NCBI RefSeq assembly: GCF_022348165.1
Contig: NZ_JAKRFI010000004.1
Span: 186,001 to 250,000 of the forward strand
Source of the DNA: Halomonas sp. McH1-25
Lineage (GTDB): Bacteria > Pseudomonadota > Gammaproteobacteria > Pseudomonadales > Halomonadaceae
Direction: 5' to 3'
Length of the DNA stretch: 64,000 nt
A model generated the notes under the pieces. The model did no database searches. It worked only from the letters and a program-made list of their open reading frames with translations, and was not told the origin of the DNA. The position numbers and the translations under genes are program-made. Shown one piece after another: positions 53,366-64,000 of the stretch (positions are counted from its first letter, which is position 1; the number at the start of each line of letters is the position of its first letter).

Positions 53366-53470
53366 GTCTTGGTCTCTTATCGGTGTTGGACGCACCCAGT
53401 ATAACAATGCCGGCCATGGGTTCGGCAGAGCCACCCACAGCCGGCATCGATACGCCTACCGACGTTGAGA

Positions 53471-54322
53471 CTACTTCTTCAGATACTTGGCGTGATAACG
53501 CAGATGTTCCTCGATAAACGTCGCGATGAAGTAGTAGCTGTGGTCGTAGCCCGGCTGGCGGCGCAAGGTCAAAGGATGGTCATGGGTCTTGCAGACCGTT
53601 TCCAGGCGTTCGGGCTTGAGCTGTTCCTCGAGGAACTGGTCGGCCTCGCCCTGATCGATGAACAGCGGCTGACGCGAGGCGCCTTTTGCCACCAGTTCGC
53701 AAGCATCGTACGGTCGCCAGTCGCCGCGCTCCTCGCCCAGGTAGTTCTCGAAGGCCTTGTGCCCCCAGGGGGCATCCATCGGATTGACGATCGGTGCGAA
53801 GGCCGACACCGAGGAGAAGCGTCCCGGCTGACGCAGCGCCAGCACCAGTGCGCCGTGCCCGCCCATCGAGTGGCCGCTGATCGACTCGCGTCCATTGACC
53901 GGAAAATGCTGGCGTACCACCGACGGCAACTCGTCGTTGACGTAATCGTACATCCGGTAGTGGCGCGCCCACGGCTCGCGCTTGGCGTTGAGATAGAACC
54001 CCGCACCCGAGCCGAAGTCGTAGCTGTCGTGTTCGCCGGGCAGGTCCAGGCCACGCGGACTGGTATCGGGACAGACGATGGCGATGCCCAGTTCGGCAGC
54101 GACGCGCTGGGCGCCGGCCTTCTGCATGAAGTTTTCGTCGGTGCAGGTCAGCCCCGATAGCCACCACAGCAGCGGCACCTTGCCCTCTTCCGCCTGGGGC
54201 GGCAGATAGATCGAGAAGGTCATCTCGCAATCGAGCGCCCGGGCGTGATGCTTGTAGCGCTTGAGCCAGCCGCCAAAACACTTGTTGGCGGAGACCAGCT
54301 CCAACGTCTCGGTCATGGTCAT
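53471..54322 (-). CDS. fghA: S-formylglutathione hydrolase
   Basis: 283 residues. Esterase-D family: nucleophile Ser in SGHSMGGHGAL, Asp in QGEADQFL and His in GYDHSYYFIATFI. It hydrolyses S-formylglutathione to formate and glutathione, the second step of formaldehyde detoxification. AAGGAGG precedes the ATG. It lies 56 bases after adhC, with a GC-rich hairpin between them (54349-54370), and is surely in the same operon. Confidence 0.94.
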   Translation of the reverse strand: MTMTETLELVSANKCFGGWLKRYKHHARALDCEMTFSIYLPPQAEEGKVPLLWWLSGLTCTDENFMQKAGAQRVAAELGIAIVCPDTSPRGLDLPGEHDSYDFGSGAGFYLNAKREPWARHYRMYDYVNDELPSVVRQHFPVNGRESISGHSMGGHGALVLALRQPGRFSSVSAFAPIVNPMDAPWGHKAFENYLGEERGDWRPYDACELVAKGASRQPLFIDQGEADQFLEEQLKPERLETVCKTHDHPLTLRRQPGYDHSYYFIATFIEEHLRYHAKYLKK

Positions 54323-54348
54323 GCGTCCTCCTTGTCTGGCGACGTACC

Positions 54349-54370
54349 GGGCGCCGCACAGGCGGCGCCC
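54349..54370 (-). terminator. Hairpin between adhC and fghA
   Basis: Perfect GGGCGCCGC / GCGGCGCCC with loop ACAG. No U-tract follows on the minus strand, so it is likely an intra-operon hairpin. Confidence 0.5.
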
Positions 54371-54378
54371 TTCCCTGT

Positions 54379-55608
<1,230 letters not shown>

Positions 55609-55627
55609 TTATTGCCAGGGAGCAACA

Positions 55628-56500
55628 ATGCAGCGCTGGGATCGTATCGAAGCGTTCAGCGAAGTCGTCAGACTCGGCAGCTTTTCGGCTGCCGCCCGGC
55701 ACCTGCGAGTCTCCGCCTCGCACGTCAGCCGGCTGGTCGCCCAGCTCGAGAATCAGCTCGGTAGCCAATTACTCTATCGCACCACGCGTCGGCTTCGCCT
55801 GACCGATGCCGGAGCCGTGTATTACGACTATTGCCGCCATCTCTTCGATGGATTTCGAGATGCGGAAGCCGCGATCAACGATCTGCAGTCTTCTCCCCAA
55901 GGCGTACTCAAGCTGACCTCGGCAACCACGTTCGGCGAGCGTTACATTGCGCCGCTGGTCAACGCTTTCCAGCGTTTGCATCCCCAACTGGAGGTACGCA
56001 TGCATTTCACCAACCGGCAGGTCGACCTGATCGACGAAGGTTTCGATGTCGCCATTCGCATGGGCGTGCTCAAGGATTCCAGCCTGATCGCCCGTCGCCT
56101 GTGCGAGCGTCGCGAATACGTGGTCGGGTCAAAGGCGTATTTCGCTCAGGTGCCACGTCCGCACAGCTTGGCGGAGTTAGCCGGCCATCGGTGTCTGGTG
56201 GGCTCGCGGGACTACTGGCTATTCGAGGTCGAGGGTCAGCGGCGTGAGGTAAGAGTCAACGGACGCTGGCAAGCCAACTCGGGACCTGCCCTGCTGGACG
56301 CCGCCCTGAAAGGGCTCGGGCTGGCGCAGTTGCCCGATTATTACGTCGAGGAACATCTCGCCAGCGGCAGTCTGATATCGGTACTCGACAACCTACAGTT
56401 CACGGGTACGGCCGTCTGGGCGGTCTATCCACGTCATCGCCACCTGTCGCCCAAGATTCGACAGTTCATCGACTACCTGAGCGAGAATTTTCCCCGATAG
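55628..56500 (+). CDS. LysR-family regulator, probable control of adhC-fghA
   Basis: 290 residues from ATG at 55628 (AGGGAG upstream). HTH at about 5-65 (GSFSAAARHLRVSASHVSRL, LLYRTTRRLRLTDAG) and an effector domain (LTSATTFGERYIAPLVNAF, IRMGVLKDSSLIARRLCERR). It belongs to the LysR subgroup with short linker often next to the formaldehyde-detoxification genes. Divergent from adhC, the 139-base gap between the starts carries the hairpin CCCGCGC-AGACA-GCGCGGG at 55523-55541. Convergent with a Crp/Fnr gene at its end. Confidence 0.88.
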   Translation: MQRWDRIEAFSEVVRLGSFSAAARHLRVSASHVSRLVAQLENQLGSQLLYRTTRRLRLTDAGAVYYDYCRHLFDGFRDAEAAINDLQSSPQGVLKLTSATTFGERYIAPLVNAFQRLHPQLEVRMHFTNRQVDLIDEGFDVAIRMGVLKDSSLIARRLCERREYVVGSKAYFAQVPRPHSLAELAGHRCLVGSRDYWLFEVEGQRREVRVNGRWQANSGPALLDAALKGLGLAQLPDYYVEEHLASGSLISVLDNLQFTGTAVWAVYPRHRHLSPKIRQFIDYLSENFPR

Positions 56501-56505
56501 AGCGA

Positions 56506-57399
56506 TCAGTCCGCTGAGGACGTGCGAGGCTTTCCCGGCATCGTTTCCTCATTCCAGGCAGCCGTTCCCGCCAGCATATGCGACTGCCACGCCCGATCGA
56601 AGAACAGGGCGGGCACCGCATCGTTCAGGTAACTACCATCGAACTCCGCCACCAGGGCCAGCGCCTCGGGATCGGGCAGCGTGACACGGTGTCGATCACG
56701 CAACACCAAGCCTTCTTCACGAAACGCCGTGAATGTACGGCTGACATGCACGGCACTGAGGCCCAGGATGTCGCCCAGTTGCTCCTGGGACAGCGGCAGA
56801 CGAAAGCGCCCATTGTTGACGGCCCCGATGCGCTCCAGACGCAGGAACATTTCGTAGAGAAAATGCGCCAGTCGCTGTTGCGCCGTTCGCCGGGCCAGGT
56901 AGATCAGACGCTCGGTCAGTATCGCCTGCTGACGGCAGGCTATGGCGAAAAGGCCAGCCGTCAGTGCCGTGGATTTGCGAAAGATTTTCAATAAATGTTC
57001 ATGGGAAAAGGGGCTGACAATGCCATCGTCTATCATTGCCACGCCAGCCAGGCGATTCGAGAAAGCGAAGTCGCGCATGCCTATGATGTCCCCGGGCAGA
57101 TAGACCTTGAGTATCTGCCGGCTACCATCCCCCAAGTTGCGAAAGGAATAGGCCCATCCCTGGCTGATGGTGCAGAATTGATCGACTTTGCTGTTTTCCT
57201 GCCAGATGATGTCTCCGGCATTCACCTTGATGGGATTTTGCTCCAACTCGAGCAGGAGAACCTTTTCTTTCTCAGACAAAGAACAATGCTGCTTGAATTG
57301 TTGGACGATAGCACTGTCTTGCAGGTTCACGTTCAGATGATCTCCGGTCAGTTGACACCCCGCAAGCGCGTAAACGCTTGCGTGGCAGCTCTGACACAT
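56506..57399 (-). CDS. Crp/Fnr family transcriptional regulator
   Basis: 297 residues if started at ATG 57399; GTG at 57330, preceded by GGAG eleven bases before, would remove 23 residues. A cyclic-nucleotide-binding-like beta-roll (about 40-150: VNAGDIIWQENSKVDQFCTI, YLPGDIIGMRDFAFS) is followed by a long helix and a C-terminal HTH (LSQEQLGDILGLSAVHVSRT, then FREEGLVLRDRHRVTLPD). The first residues contain C2, C5, C15 but not the FNR spacing, so an iron-sulfur sensor is not claimed. Ligand and targets unknown. It is transcribed toward the LysR gene and downstream of sdaA, 208 bases away. Confidence 0.82.
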   Translation of the reverse strand: MCQSCHASVYALAGCQLTGDHLNVNLQDSAIVQQFKQHCSLSEKEKVLLLELEQNPIKVNAGDIIWQENSKVDQFCTISQGWAYSFRNLGDGSRQILKVYLPGDIIGMRDFAFSNRLAGVAMIDDGIVSPFSHEHLLKIFRKSTALTAGLFAIACRQQAILTERLIYLARRTAQQRLAHFLYEMFLRLERIGAVNNGRFRLPLSQEQLGDILGLSAVHVSRTFTAFREEGLVLRDRHRVTLPDPEALALVAEFDGSYLNDAVPALFFDRAWQSHMLAGTAAWNEETMPGKPRTSSAD

Positions 57400-57501
57400 T
57401 CTGTATCATCTGTATATTTGGTTTAATAACCTAAGTTAGCCAGATACGCATGAGCTACAAATTCAACCCCGGCAAGGACTTATTCAACGCCCCCGCATCT
57501 T

Positions 57502-57595
57502 GTTAACCGGCCGACCCTCATGCCCTTGTTAGCCATAAACATCAACGACGCCAGCGCAGACGCACGATTTAGTCGAATCGAATCGTCCGGTTAAC
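57502..57595. repeat. Inverted repeat GTTAACCGG / CCGGTTAAC between the Crp and sdaA genes
   Basis: The 9-base arms at 57502-57510 and 57587-57595 are exact inverses separated by 76 bases. The 207-base gap also has CGAATCGAATCG near 57575. No gene or RNA is recognised here; a terminator role for sdaA or an upstream element of the Crp gene is possible. Confidence 0.3.
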
Positions 57596-57606
57596 CCAGG
57601 CGTTGG

Positions 57607-58986
57607 CTAGCATTCGATGGCATTTACCGCCAGACCACCCCGTGAGGTCTCCTTGTATTTGTCCTGCATGTCGCGTCCGGTATCGCGCATGGTGCGAATT
57701 GCCTTGTCGAGCGAAATGAAATGCTCACCGTCGCCACGCAGCGCCATTTGTGCCGCATTGATTGCCTTCACCGCAGCGATGGCATTGCGTTCGATGCAAG
57801 GCACCTGGACCAAGCCACCTACCGGATCGCAGGTCAGCCCCAAATTATGTTCCAGGCCGATTTCGGCGGCGTTCTCCACCTGAGCCGGCGAGGCCCCCAT
57901 CACTTCGGCCAGCCCGGCGGCGGCCATGGCGCACGCGGAACCGACCTCACCCTGACAGCCGACTTCCGCGCCCGAGATCGAGGCATTTTTCTTGCACAGG
58001 ATGCCTACCGCTCCAGCCGCCAGCAGAAAATCGACCGCATCCCGCTCGCAGGCCCCCTGCTGGAATTTCATGTAGTAGTGCAGCACGGCCGGCACGATGC
58101 CCGCTGCACCATTGGTGGGTGCCGTGACCATGCGCCCCCCGGCCGCGTTCTCTTCGTTGACCGCCAGGGCAAAGACATTGACCCAATCCATGGCCGAAAA
58201 GGTCGAAGCGATCAGGCTGGTATCGTCTTCGGCCGCCAGCAGGCGCTGGTGTAGCTTGCGAGCACGCCGGCGCACATTGAGCCCTCCCGGCAGGATGCCT
58301 TCATGAGAGACGCCATTGTCCACGCACTCGCGCATGGCCTCCCAGATGCGCCAAAGACCGGCGCGGATCTCGGCTTCGTCACGCCAGGCCATCTCATTGG
58401 CCAGCATCACTTCACTGATGCGCATCCCATGCATGCGGCACAAGGCCAGCAACTCTGCCGCCGAGTTGAAGTCGTAAGGCAACGCGGTGGTATCGGTGTC
58501 CAACTCGCCCGCCTGGGCCTGACGCTCATCGATGACGAAACCGCCGCCCACCGAGTAGTAGGTGTTGCGATAGAGTTCATCTGCGTGACCATGGGCAACC
58601 AGGGTCAGTGCATTGGGATGATGGGGCAGGCACTCGTCGTGCCATTGCATGTCACGCGCCCAGATGAAGGGAATCGCCCAGCGATTGTCGAGCATCAGCG
58701 TCTGTGCCTCGAGCAACTCCTCGATGCAGGGGCCGACGATCGACGGATCGATCCGGTTCGGACGCTCGCCCATCAGTCCCATGATCACGGCCTGGTCGGT
58801 GCCGTGCCCTGCCCCGGTCGCCGACAATGACCCGTAAAGATGCACCTCGACCCGCGCGACACGTTCCAGAAGATCGCGCTCATGCAAGACCGTGACGAAA
58901 TCGCAGGCCGCGTGCATGGGTCCTACCGTGTGCGAGCTGGAGGGTCCGATTCCGATCTTGAACAGGTCGAATACACTGATGGCCAT
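57607..58986 (-). CDS. sdaA: L-serine ammonia-lyase (L-serine dehydratase)
   Basis: 459 residues. It turns L-serine into pyruvate and ammonia with a [4Fe-4S] cluster. The family start [20 protein letters not shown], the alpha-domain SPTNGAAG-type segment [17 protein letters not shown], and cysteines in [13 protein letters not shown] and [18 protein letters not shown] that bind the cluster are all present. A single chain with both domains, as in SdaA/SdaB/TdcG. GAGGAG precedes the ATG. The divergent LysR at 59142-60074 is probably its regulator. Confidence 0.95.
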   Translation of the reverse strand: MAISVFDLFKIGIGPSSSHTVGPMHAACDFVTVLHERDLLERVARVEVHLYGSLSATGAGHGTDQAVIMGLMGERPNRIDPSIVGPCIEELLEAQTLMLDNRWAIPFIWARDMQWHDECLPHHPNALTLVAHGHADELYRNTYYSVGGGFVIDERQAQAGELDTDTTALPYDFNSAAELLALCRMHGMRISEVMLANEMAWRDEAEIRAGLWRIWEAMRECVDNGVSHEGILPGGLNVRRRARKLHQRLLAAEDDTSLIASTFSAMDWVNVFALAVNEENAAGGRMVTAPTNGAAGIVPAVLHYYMKFQQGACERDAVDFLLAAGAVGILCKKNASISGAEVGCQGEVGSACAMAAAGLAEVMGASPAQVENAAEIGLEHNLGLTCDPVGGLVQVPCIERNAIAAVKAINAAQMALRGDGEHFISLDKAIRTMRDTGRDMQDKYKETSRGGLAVNAIEC

Positions 58987-59141
58987 AGTTGTTCTCCTCG
59001 ACGTGCCAGCGGCAAGAGTGCCCTAACGGATCAAAATGACTAAAGCGCTTCGCTTAGCGATGCGATTGACTCCTAGGATGGCGATCGGTTATACGGACAA
59101 CAACCCATAATATCTTGCCTTGGATTTAGAATAACTAAACC

Positions 59142-60074
59142 ATGACCCGCCATCTCAACGCCCAGACCCATGCCTGGCTGAAGGTGTTCGCCATCAGTGC
59201 ACGCCATCTGTCGTTCACACGTGCCGCCGAGGAGCTGCACGTCACGACCGGCGCCGTGAGCCAACAAGTCAAGCAGCTGGAAGCGCGCCTGGGTTTTCGG
59301 CTGTTCCGGCGACTGCCTCGCCAGTTGGAGCTAACCGACGAGGGGCATCGGCTCGCCCGGGTCGTCGATGAAGCCTACCAGGCGGTCGGTCTCGAGGTCA
59401 GACGCCTGAGATCGGGGGTCATGAGTGGGATTCTGAGGCTGCGTTCGGTGCCCTCATTCCTCGCCAAGTGGCTCATGCCGCGCTTACCGAGACTGCAGGC
59501 ACGCTTTCCCGATATCGAGCTGCATATTGCCGCCGAGGACAGCAACATTTCACTGCGCGATGGCGATTTCGACTTGGCCATCGACTTGAACGACGGCCAC
59601 TATCCGGGCCTACAGATTACCCTGCTGATGGATGAGGTCATCTTTCCGGTGTGCGCTCCCGCCCTGTTGCGGGGCAGGCCGCCCCTACACCGCCCCGAGG
59701 ATCTGGCCTATTATCCGTTGCTGCACGACGTGACGGCCTGGCGCGGCAGCCATGACTACGCCGAATGGGAACATTTCCTGCACGCTATCGAGGCCCCCCA
59801 CGTCAACGTGCGACGAGGCTACACCTTCAATCGCAACCAGCTGACCATGGAGGCCGCCACCGATGGCATGGGGGTCGCCATCGCGCGGCGCACCCTGATT
59901 ACCGACGAACTAAGAACCGGAAAGCTGATCGCCCCCTTCCCTCAGCGTGTTGCTACGGGCAAGCACTACGGCATCGTCTATCGACAGGGCGCGCTTGACG
60001 ACCGTCGCGTTCAGGCCGTGCACGACTGGATCGTGGAGGAGGCGCGGCGCAGCGCCACGAACCAGACGAGCTAA
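59142..60074 (+). CDS. LysR-family regulator (GcvA/DsdC-like), divergent from sdaA
   Basis: 310 residues. HTH at about 12-70 (HLSFTRAAEELHVTTGAVSQ, LFRRLPRQLELTDEGHRL) and effector domain LRLRSVPSFLAKWLMPRLPR, typical of the GcvA/DsdC subgroup. DsdC regulates D-serine deaminase in E. coli, so its placement beside a serine dehydratase fits an amino-acid sensor. 155 bases separate the two starts. No good ribosome site before the ATG. Confidence 0.88.
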   Translation: MTRHLNAQTHAWLKVFAISARHLSFTRAAEELHVTTGAVSQQVKQLEARLGFRLFRRLPRQLELTDEGHRLARVVDEAYQAVGLEVRRLRSGVMSGILRLRSVPSFLAKWLMPRLPRLQARFPDIELHIAAEDSNISLRDGDFDLAIDLNDGHYPGLQITLLMDEVIFPVCAPALLRGRPPLHRPEDLAYYPLLHDVTAWRGSHDYAEWEHFLHAIEAPHVNVRRGYTFNRNQLTMEAATDGMGVAIARRTLITDELRTGKLIAPFPQRVATGKHYGIVYRQGALDDRRVQAVHDWIVEEARRSATNQTS

Positions 60075-60088
60075 GTCCCAACGAAAAC

Positions 60089-60112
60089 GCCCGCAAGCCG
60101 AAGCTTGCGGGC
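60089..60112. terminator. Bidirectional terminator between the LysR gene and rpoD
   Basis: Perfect 10-bp stem GCCCGCAAGC / GCTTGCGGGC with loop CGAA, flanked by AAAAC and GTTT. Confidence 0.9.
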
Positions 60113-60136
60113 GCGTTTGCCCAAGAAGGGCGGAGC

Positions 60137-62011
60137 TTATTCGTCAAGGAACGAACGCAGCGGCTCGGAGCGCGACGGATGACGCAACTTGCGCAGCGCC
60201 TTGGCCTCGATCTGACGGATACGCTCACGGGTGACATCGAACTGCTTGCCGACTTCCTCAAGGGTGTGGTCGGTATTCATGTCGATCCCGAAGCGCATGC
60301 GCAGCACCTTGGCTTCGCGTGCGGTCAGGCCGCCCAACACGTTACGCGTCGCCTCGATCAAGCCTTCGCCAGTCGCGGAGTCGATCGGCAGGATCATGGT
60401 GCTGTCTTCGATGAAATCGCCCAGGTGCGAATCGTCGTCGTCACCGATGGGCGTTTCCATGGAGATCGGCTCTTTGGCGATCTTGAGCACCTTGCGGACT
60501 TTGTCCTCGGGCATCTCGAGACGCTCACCCAGCTCTTCGGGCGTCGGCTCACGCCCCATCTCCTGAAGCATCTGCCGCGATACGCGGTTGAGCTTGTTGA
60601 TGGTCTCGATCATGTGCACCGGAATACGAATGGTGCGCGCCTGATCGGCAATGGAGCGGGTGATGGCCTGACGAATCCACCATGTGGCATAAGTCGAGAA
60701 CTTGTAACCGCGCCGATACTCGAACTTGTCGACGGCTTTCATGAGACCGATGTTGCCTTCCTGGATCAGATCGAGGAACTGCAGCCCACGGTTGGTGTAC
60801 TTCTTGGCGATCGAGATGACCAGACGCAGGTTGGCCTCGACCATTTCCTTCTTGGCACGCCGCGCCTTGGCCTCGCCGATCGACAGGCGCCGATTGACTT
60901 CCTTGATGTCGGATACCGGCAACTGGACCAGTTGCTCCTCGAAGGCGATCTTGCGCTGGGCACGCTGGATATCGCCACGAAACGGCTCGAGACTGCCGGC
61001 AAACTTCGGGTTGTCGGCAAGAAAAGCGTCCAGCCAGTCCTGATTGGACTCGTTGCCCGGGAACGTGTTGATGAAGGTCTTGCGGGGCACCTTGCCACGC
61101 TTGACGAACACCTGCAGGATGGATTTTTCCTGGTCTCGAACCTGTTCGACGCTAATCCGCACCTGGCCTACCAGGCGTTCGAAATGCTTGGGCACCAGCT
61201 TGATCGGCGAAAACAGCTCCGCCAGGCGTGCCTGCTCGGCAATGGCCTCAGGCGATTTCAGCCCATGCTTGGCCACGGCCGCCTTGACCGCCTCGTTCTG
61301 CTCACGGATCTGCTCGAAGCGCGCTCGCGCTTCCTCGGGATCCGGTCCACCTTCGTTAGCGTTAGTATCGTCTTCTTCGCTATCGTCGGACTCGTCGTCG
61401 CTATCGTCGCCGCCATCCGCCTCGGTATCGTCGAGATCGTCGCTGACCGGCTCCTCGGCAGGTTCGGCCTCGGCCACGCCGGGAATCCCCTCGTCGGGAT
61501 CGATGAAGCCGGAAAACAGGTCGGATAGGCGCCCCGGCATTTCCTCGTCCTGGGTCGCATCGTAGGCTTCCAGGATGGATTCCACGGCACCGGGCAAGTA
61601 CGCCAGCGCCGACATCACCTCGCGTGTGCCTTCTTCGATGCGCTTGGCGATCGCAATTTCGCCTTCCCGAGTCAACAGCTCGACGGTCCCCATCTCGCGC
61701 ATGTACATGCGCACCGGATCGGTGGTCCGGCCGACATCGCTCTCCACGGCCGCCAGCGCCGCCACCGCTTCCTCGGCGGCAGACTCGTCAGTGGAGTGGT
61801 CGGACATCATCAGGGTATCTTCATCGGGGGCTTCTTCAACGACGCTGATACCCATGTCGTTGATCATGCCGATGATGTCTTCCACTTGGTCCGGGTCGGC
61901 GATATCCTCTGGAAGGTGGTCGTTGACCTCGGCATAGGTCAGGTAGCCCTGCTCCTTGCCGCGTGCGATCAACTCCTTCAGGCGTGACTGCTGCTGAGCA
62001 TTTCCAGCCAT
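60137..62011 (-). CDS. rpoD: Primary RNA polymerase sigma factor RpoD (sigma-70)
   Basis: 624 residues, complete. Region 1.1 is at the N-terminus ([20 protein letters not shown]); region 2 has [20 protein letters not shown] and [20 protein letters not shown] for -10 recognition and melting; region 4.2 [20 protein letters not shown] binds the -35 element. The non-conserved region between 1.2 and 2 contains an unusually acidic stretch ([18 protein letters not shown]) at about 205-225, in keeping with a salt-in or high-osmolyte cytoplasm. It lies downstream of dnaG in the usual macromolecular-synthesis order. Confidence 0.97.
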   Translation of the reverse strand: MAGNAQQQSRLKELIARGKEQGYLTYAEVNDHLPEDIADPDQVEDIIGMINDMGISVVEEAPDEDTLMMSDHSTDESAAEEAVAALAAVESDVGRTTDPVRMYMREMGTVELLTREGEIAIAKRIEEGTREVMSALAYLPGAVESILEAYDATQDEEMPGRLSDLFSGFIDPDEGIPGVAEAEPAEEPVSDDLDDTEADGGDDSDDESDDSEEDDTNANEGGPDPEEARARFEQIREQNEAVKAAVAKHGLKSPEAIAEQARLAELFSPIKLVPKHFERLVGQVRISVEQVRDQEKSILQVFVKRGKVPRKTFINTFPGNESNQDWLDAFLADNPKFAGSLEPFRGDIQRAQRKIAFEEQLVQLPVSDIKEVNRRLSIGEAKARRAKKEMVEANLRLVISIAKKYTNRGLQFLDLIQEGNIGLMKAVDKFEYRRGYKFSTYATWWIRQAITRSIADQARTIRIPVHMIETINKLNRVSRQMLQEMGREPTPEELGERLEMPEDKVRKVLKIAKEPISMETPIGDDDDSHLGDFIEDSTMILPIDSATGEGLIEATRNVLGGLTAREAKVLRMRFGIDMNTDHTLEEVGKQFDVTRERIRQIEAKALRKLRHPSRSEPLRSFLDE

Positions 62012-62081
62012 AGAAACCCTATCTCGACGAAGAAGAATGAAGTACCTGAACGCAAGGCGATGAAAAATTCATAAGCCTGCA

Positions 62082-62087
62082 ATTATA
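62082..62087 (-). promoter_or_regulatory. Candidate -10 element for rpoD
   Basis: A perfect TATAAT on the minus strand, about 70 bases upstream of the rpoD ATG in the 208-base dnaG-rpoD gap; the matching -35 region (GGCGGA/GCGGAC) is weak. An internal promoter before rpoD is normal in this operon. Confidence 0.4.
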
Positions 62088-62219
62088 GCGGCTTAGACAT
62101 ATAGTCCGCCAGCACTCTATTTGCGCTGTCATCCAGGTATGTTAGTTTGTTCGGTTACGCTCGTTTGCCGATACCACCTTAAATGGAGATGGTAGGCGAC
62201 AATTCAACCCCCACGCCAA

Positions 62220-64000
62220 TTAACGCGCACCGGGGGCCTTGAGCGTCACCAGCAGCTCCATGAGCCGCCGTTTCTCGTCCCTGGAGAGTTTCTCGCCGGC
62301 TTTCTCCCTGGCCAGCAAGGCATCGAACTCGCTTTGCGGAGTGTGCTGAGCCAAACGCTGGCGAAAATGGGCCACCAACCCATCGAGCTCGGTGGCACGC
62401 GCCGCGCGCGGAATCAGCAATTCACGCCGGGCCAGCTCGTTCAGACGCTGCCCCTCCTCGGTCCCCTGAAAATGCGCCAGCAGTACCTGCATGTTGCGGT
62501 AGCGGCCGGCACGCAGCAGACGAATGACTTCGCGACACAAGCGTCCGTCATTATCGTTATCGGCACACCAGTCGAGTTCTTCAGGCAGATGTTCCACCAG
62601 TCCCGGCTCATGCACCAGCAATTGTAGCGTACGCGCCATCAGGTCGAGAGCGTTGCTCTGACGCCGGGACCGCACCGGCACCGATTCTTCGGCATAGAGC
62701 GACTCATCCGGCGGCACATCGACCGGCATCGCAAGCTCTGCCGGCTCCGGCGTCTTGAGCAGCGCCTTGAAACGCCCCTGCTCGACCCCTGTACGCGACG
62801 CCAATTCACTCAGCAACAGCGACTTGAGCACGCCTTCCGGCAAACGTTCCAGCGCCTTGAGAACCGCCGTAGCGAAACGTTCGCGCTCCTCGACACGCTG
62901 CAGGTCGCGCCCCTCCGCTGCCTGCTCGAACAGAAACTCTGATAGCGGGCTGGCACAGACGATGCGATCGGCGAACGCCTCCGGCCCCTCGCGCCGGACC
63001 AGGCTATCCGGATCCTCGCCCTCGGGCAGGAACAGAAAACGCGCCTGTCGCCCATCGATCATCAGCGGCAACACGGTCTCCAGCGCACGCCGCGCTGCCT
63101 GACGACCGGCATTGTCGCCATCGAAGCAGAACACCACTTCGCCCACCAGGCGAAACAACCGATTGAGATGGTCCTCGCTGGTCGAAGTGCCGAGCGTAGC
63201 CACGGCGTTGCGAATGCCGAACTGCGCCAACGCCACCACGTCCATATACCCTTCGACAATCACCAATCGATCCAGTTGCCGGTTGGCCTGGCGCGCCTCA
63301 TACAACCCGTACAGCTCGCGCCCCTTATGGAAGACCGGCGTCTCGGGAGAATTGAGATACTTGGGCTTGGCATCGCCCAGCACACGACCGCCGAAAGCGA
63401 TGGTGCGCCCCTTCCAGTCGCGAATCGGAAAAATCACCCGATTGCGAAACCGGTCATAGCTGCGACCGCTGTCCTCGCGCTGCACGAGCAGGCCATACTC
63501 GATCTGAACGGCATCGGAAATGCCATGACCGGCAAGATGGCGCTTGAGCGCTTCCCAGTCATTGGGCGCATAGCCGATGCCGAAGTCACGCACGATCTCC
63601 TGCGACAAGCCACGCCGCGACAGGTAATCGCGCGCCTGGCCGCCCTCGCTCATTGCCAGGCGTTCGCGAAAGAACGACGCCGACAATTCGAGCAGGTTGA
63701 CGCCCTGTTGACGCTTTTTCTCACGCGCCTGAGCCCGTGGGTCGTCGGCCCCTTCGCGCGGCACCTCCAGCCCTTGGCGCGACGCCAGTTGCTCGACCGC
63801 GTCGGGAAAGCGCAGATTGTCATACTCCATCAAAAAACGCAGGGCGTTGCCGTGGGCACCGCAGCCAAAGCAGTGATAGAACTGCTTGTCCTGACTGACA
63901 GTGAACGAAGGCGATTTTTCCTGATGAAACGGACACAGCCCGGAGTAATTTTTTCCGGCCTTCTTTAACTGGACGCGCTCGCCAACCACCTCGACCACGT
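62220..64000 (-). CDS. dnaG: DNA primase DnaG, N-terminus cut by the window edge
   Basis: About 593 residues visible, missing only the first 15-20. DnaG makes RNA primers for replication. The zinc ribbon CPFHQEKSPSFTV / YHCFGCGAHGNA, the TOPRIM Glu in VIVEGYMDVVALAQFGIRNA and Asp in DGDNAGRQAARRAL, and a C-terminal DnaB-binding region are present. The C-terminus is short, ending LVTLKAPGAR. Upstream of rpoD on the same strand; rpsU would be expected next, beyond the window. Confidence 0.96.
   Translation of the reverse strand, partial: VVEVVGERVQLKKAGKNYSGLCPFHQEKSPSFTVSQDKQFYHCFGCGAHGNALRFLMEYDNLRFPDAVEQLASRQGLEVPREGADDPRAQAREKKRQQGVNLLELSASFFRERLAMSEGGQARDYLSRRGLSQEIVRDFGIGYAPNDWEALKRHLAGHGISDAVQIEYGLLVQREDSGRSYDRFRNRVIFPIRDWKGRTIAFGGRVLGDAKPKYLNSPETPVFHKGRELYGLYEARQANRQLDRLVIVEGYMDVVALAQFGIRNAVATLGTSTSEDHLNRLFRLVGEVVFCFDGDNAGRQAARRALETVLPLMIDGRQARFLFLPEGEDPDSLVRREGPEAFADRIVCASPLSEFLFEQAAEGRDLQRVEERERFATAVLKALERLPEGVLKSLLLSELASRTGVEQGRFKALLKTPEPAELAMPVDVPPDESLYAEESVPVRSRRQSNALDLMARTLQLLVHEPGLVEHLPEELDWCADNDNDGRLCREVIRLLRAGRYRNMQVLLAHFQGTEEGQRLNELARRELLIPRAARATELDGLVAHFRQRLAQHTPQSEFDALLAREKAGEKLSRDEKRRLMELLVTLKAPGAR

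Noticed and set aside
57447-57506. Possible 18-residue peptide MSYKFNPGKD... on the plus strand
   Set aside because: No ribosome site, and nothing else supports it; chance frame.
60179-61528. 449-residue plus-strand frame opposite rpoD
   Set aside because: Antisense to RpoD, which is complete and certain; no ribosome site or recognisable domain.

Overview
The window looks like a chromosomal segment of a moderately halophilic gammaproteobacterium, most likely Halomonas or a close relative. This is inferred from the high GC content, the dnaG-rpoD pair, acidic secreted proteins, an acidic tract inside RpoD, and a dispersed repeat at 20693-20823 of a kind I associate with Halomonas genomes. No rRNA, tRNA, CRISPR array, transposase or phage gene was recognised. 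Coordinates and starts are read by eye; no database search was run.

Region 1 (1-13.3 kb) is a siderophore and secretion block. It holds the tail of an NIS siderophore synthetase, a FecI-type sigma factor with no FecR beside it, a Fur-box-like site, a fhuCDB-type importer, a very large RTX protein with a beta-helix and four CBM2-like modules, a secreted PRC-barrel protein, a TonB-dependent siderophore receptor, and a PvdE/SyrD-type exporter. Together these could make, export and re-import one hydroxamate or carboxylate siderophore.

Region 2 (13.4-20.6 kb) has pxpABC (5-oxoprolinase) divergent from a VOC protein, a LysR regulator and a DctPQM TRAP transporter. Region 3 (20.6-38.4 kb) is a mosaic: a dispersed repeat, a GGCT-fold protein, a 28-residue membrane peptide gene, an AT-richer acyltransferase-3 gene, an AEC transporter, a Tat-peptide/GMC oxidoreductase pair, a flavin reductase, an RpiR-aminotransferase operon with tandem palindromes, LpxR, a CYP152-type P450 peroxygenase, a Tat-dependent TRAP system with a fused permease, an EamA exporter, an EAL phosphodiesterase, and a decayed GGDEF gene.

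Region 4 (38.4-52.6 kb) is built for aldose oxidation, most likely L-arabinose and/or D-galactose. It contains araFGH import, two mutarotase-type genes (one exported), a SMP-30 lactonase, two candidate aldose 1-dehydrogenases (SDR and Gfo/Idh), an alpha-ketoglutaric semialdehyde dehydrogenase, a periplasmic PQQ dehydrogenase with a separately encoded membrane protein, and a GbpR-like LysR regulator. The aldonate and 2-keto-3-deoxy-aldonate dehydratases that would complete the route are not in the window.

Region 5 (52.6-64 kb) is mostly housekeeping: mtgA, the glutathione-dependent formaldehyde pair adhC-fghA with a divergent LysR, a Crp/Fnr regulator, L-serine dehydratase sdaA with a divergent LysR, rpoD, and dnaG cut by the right edge.
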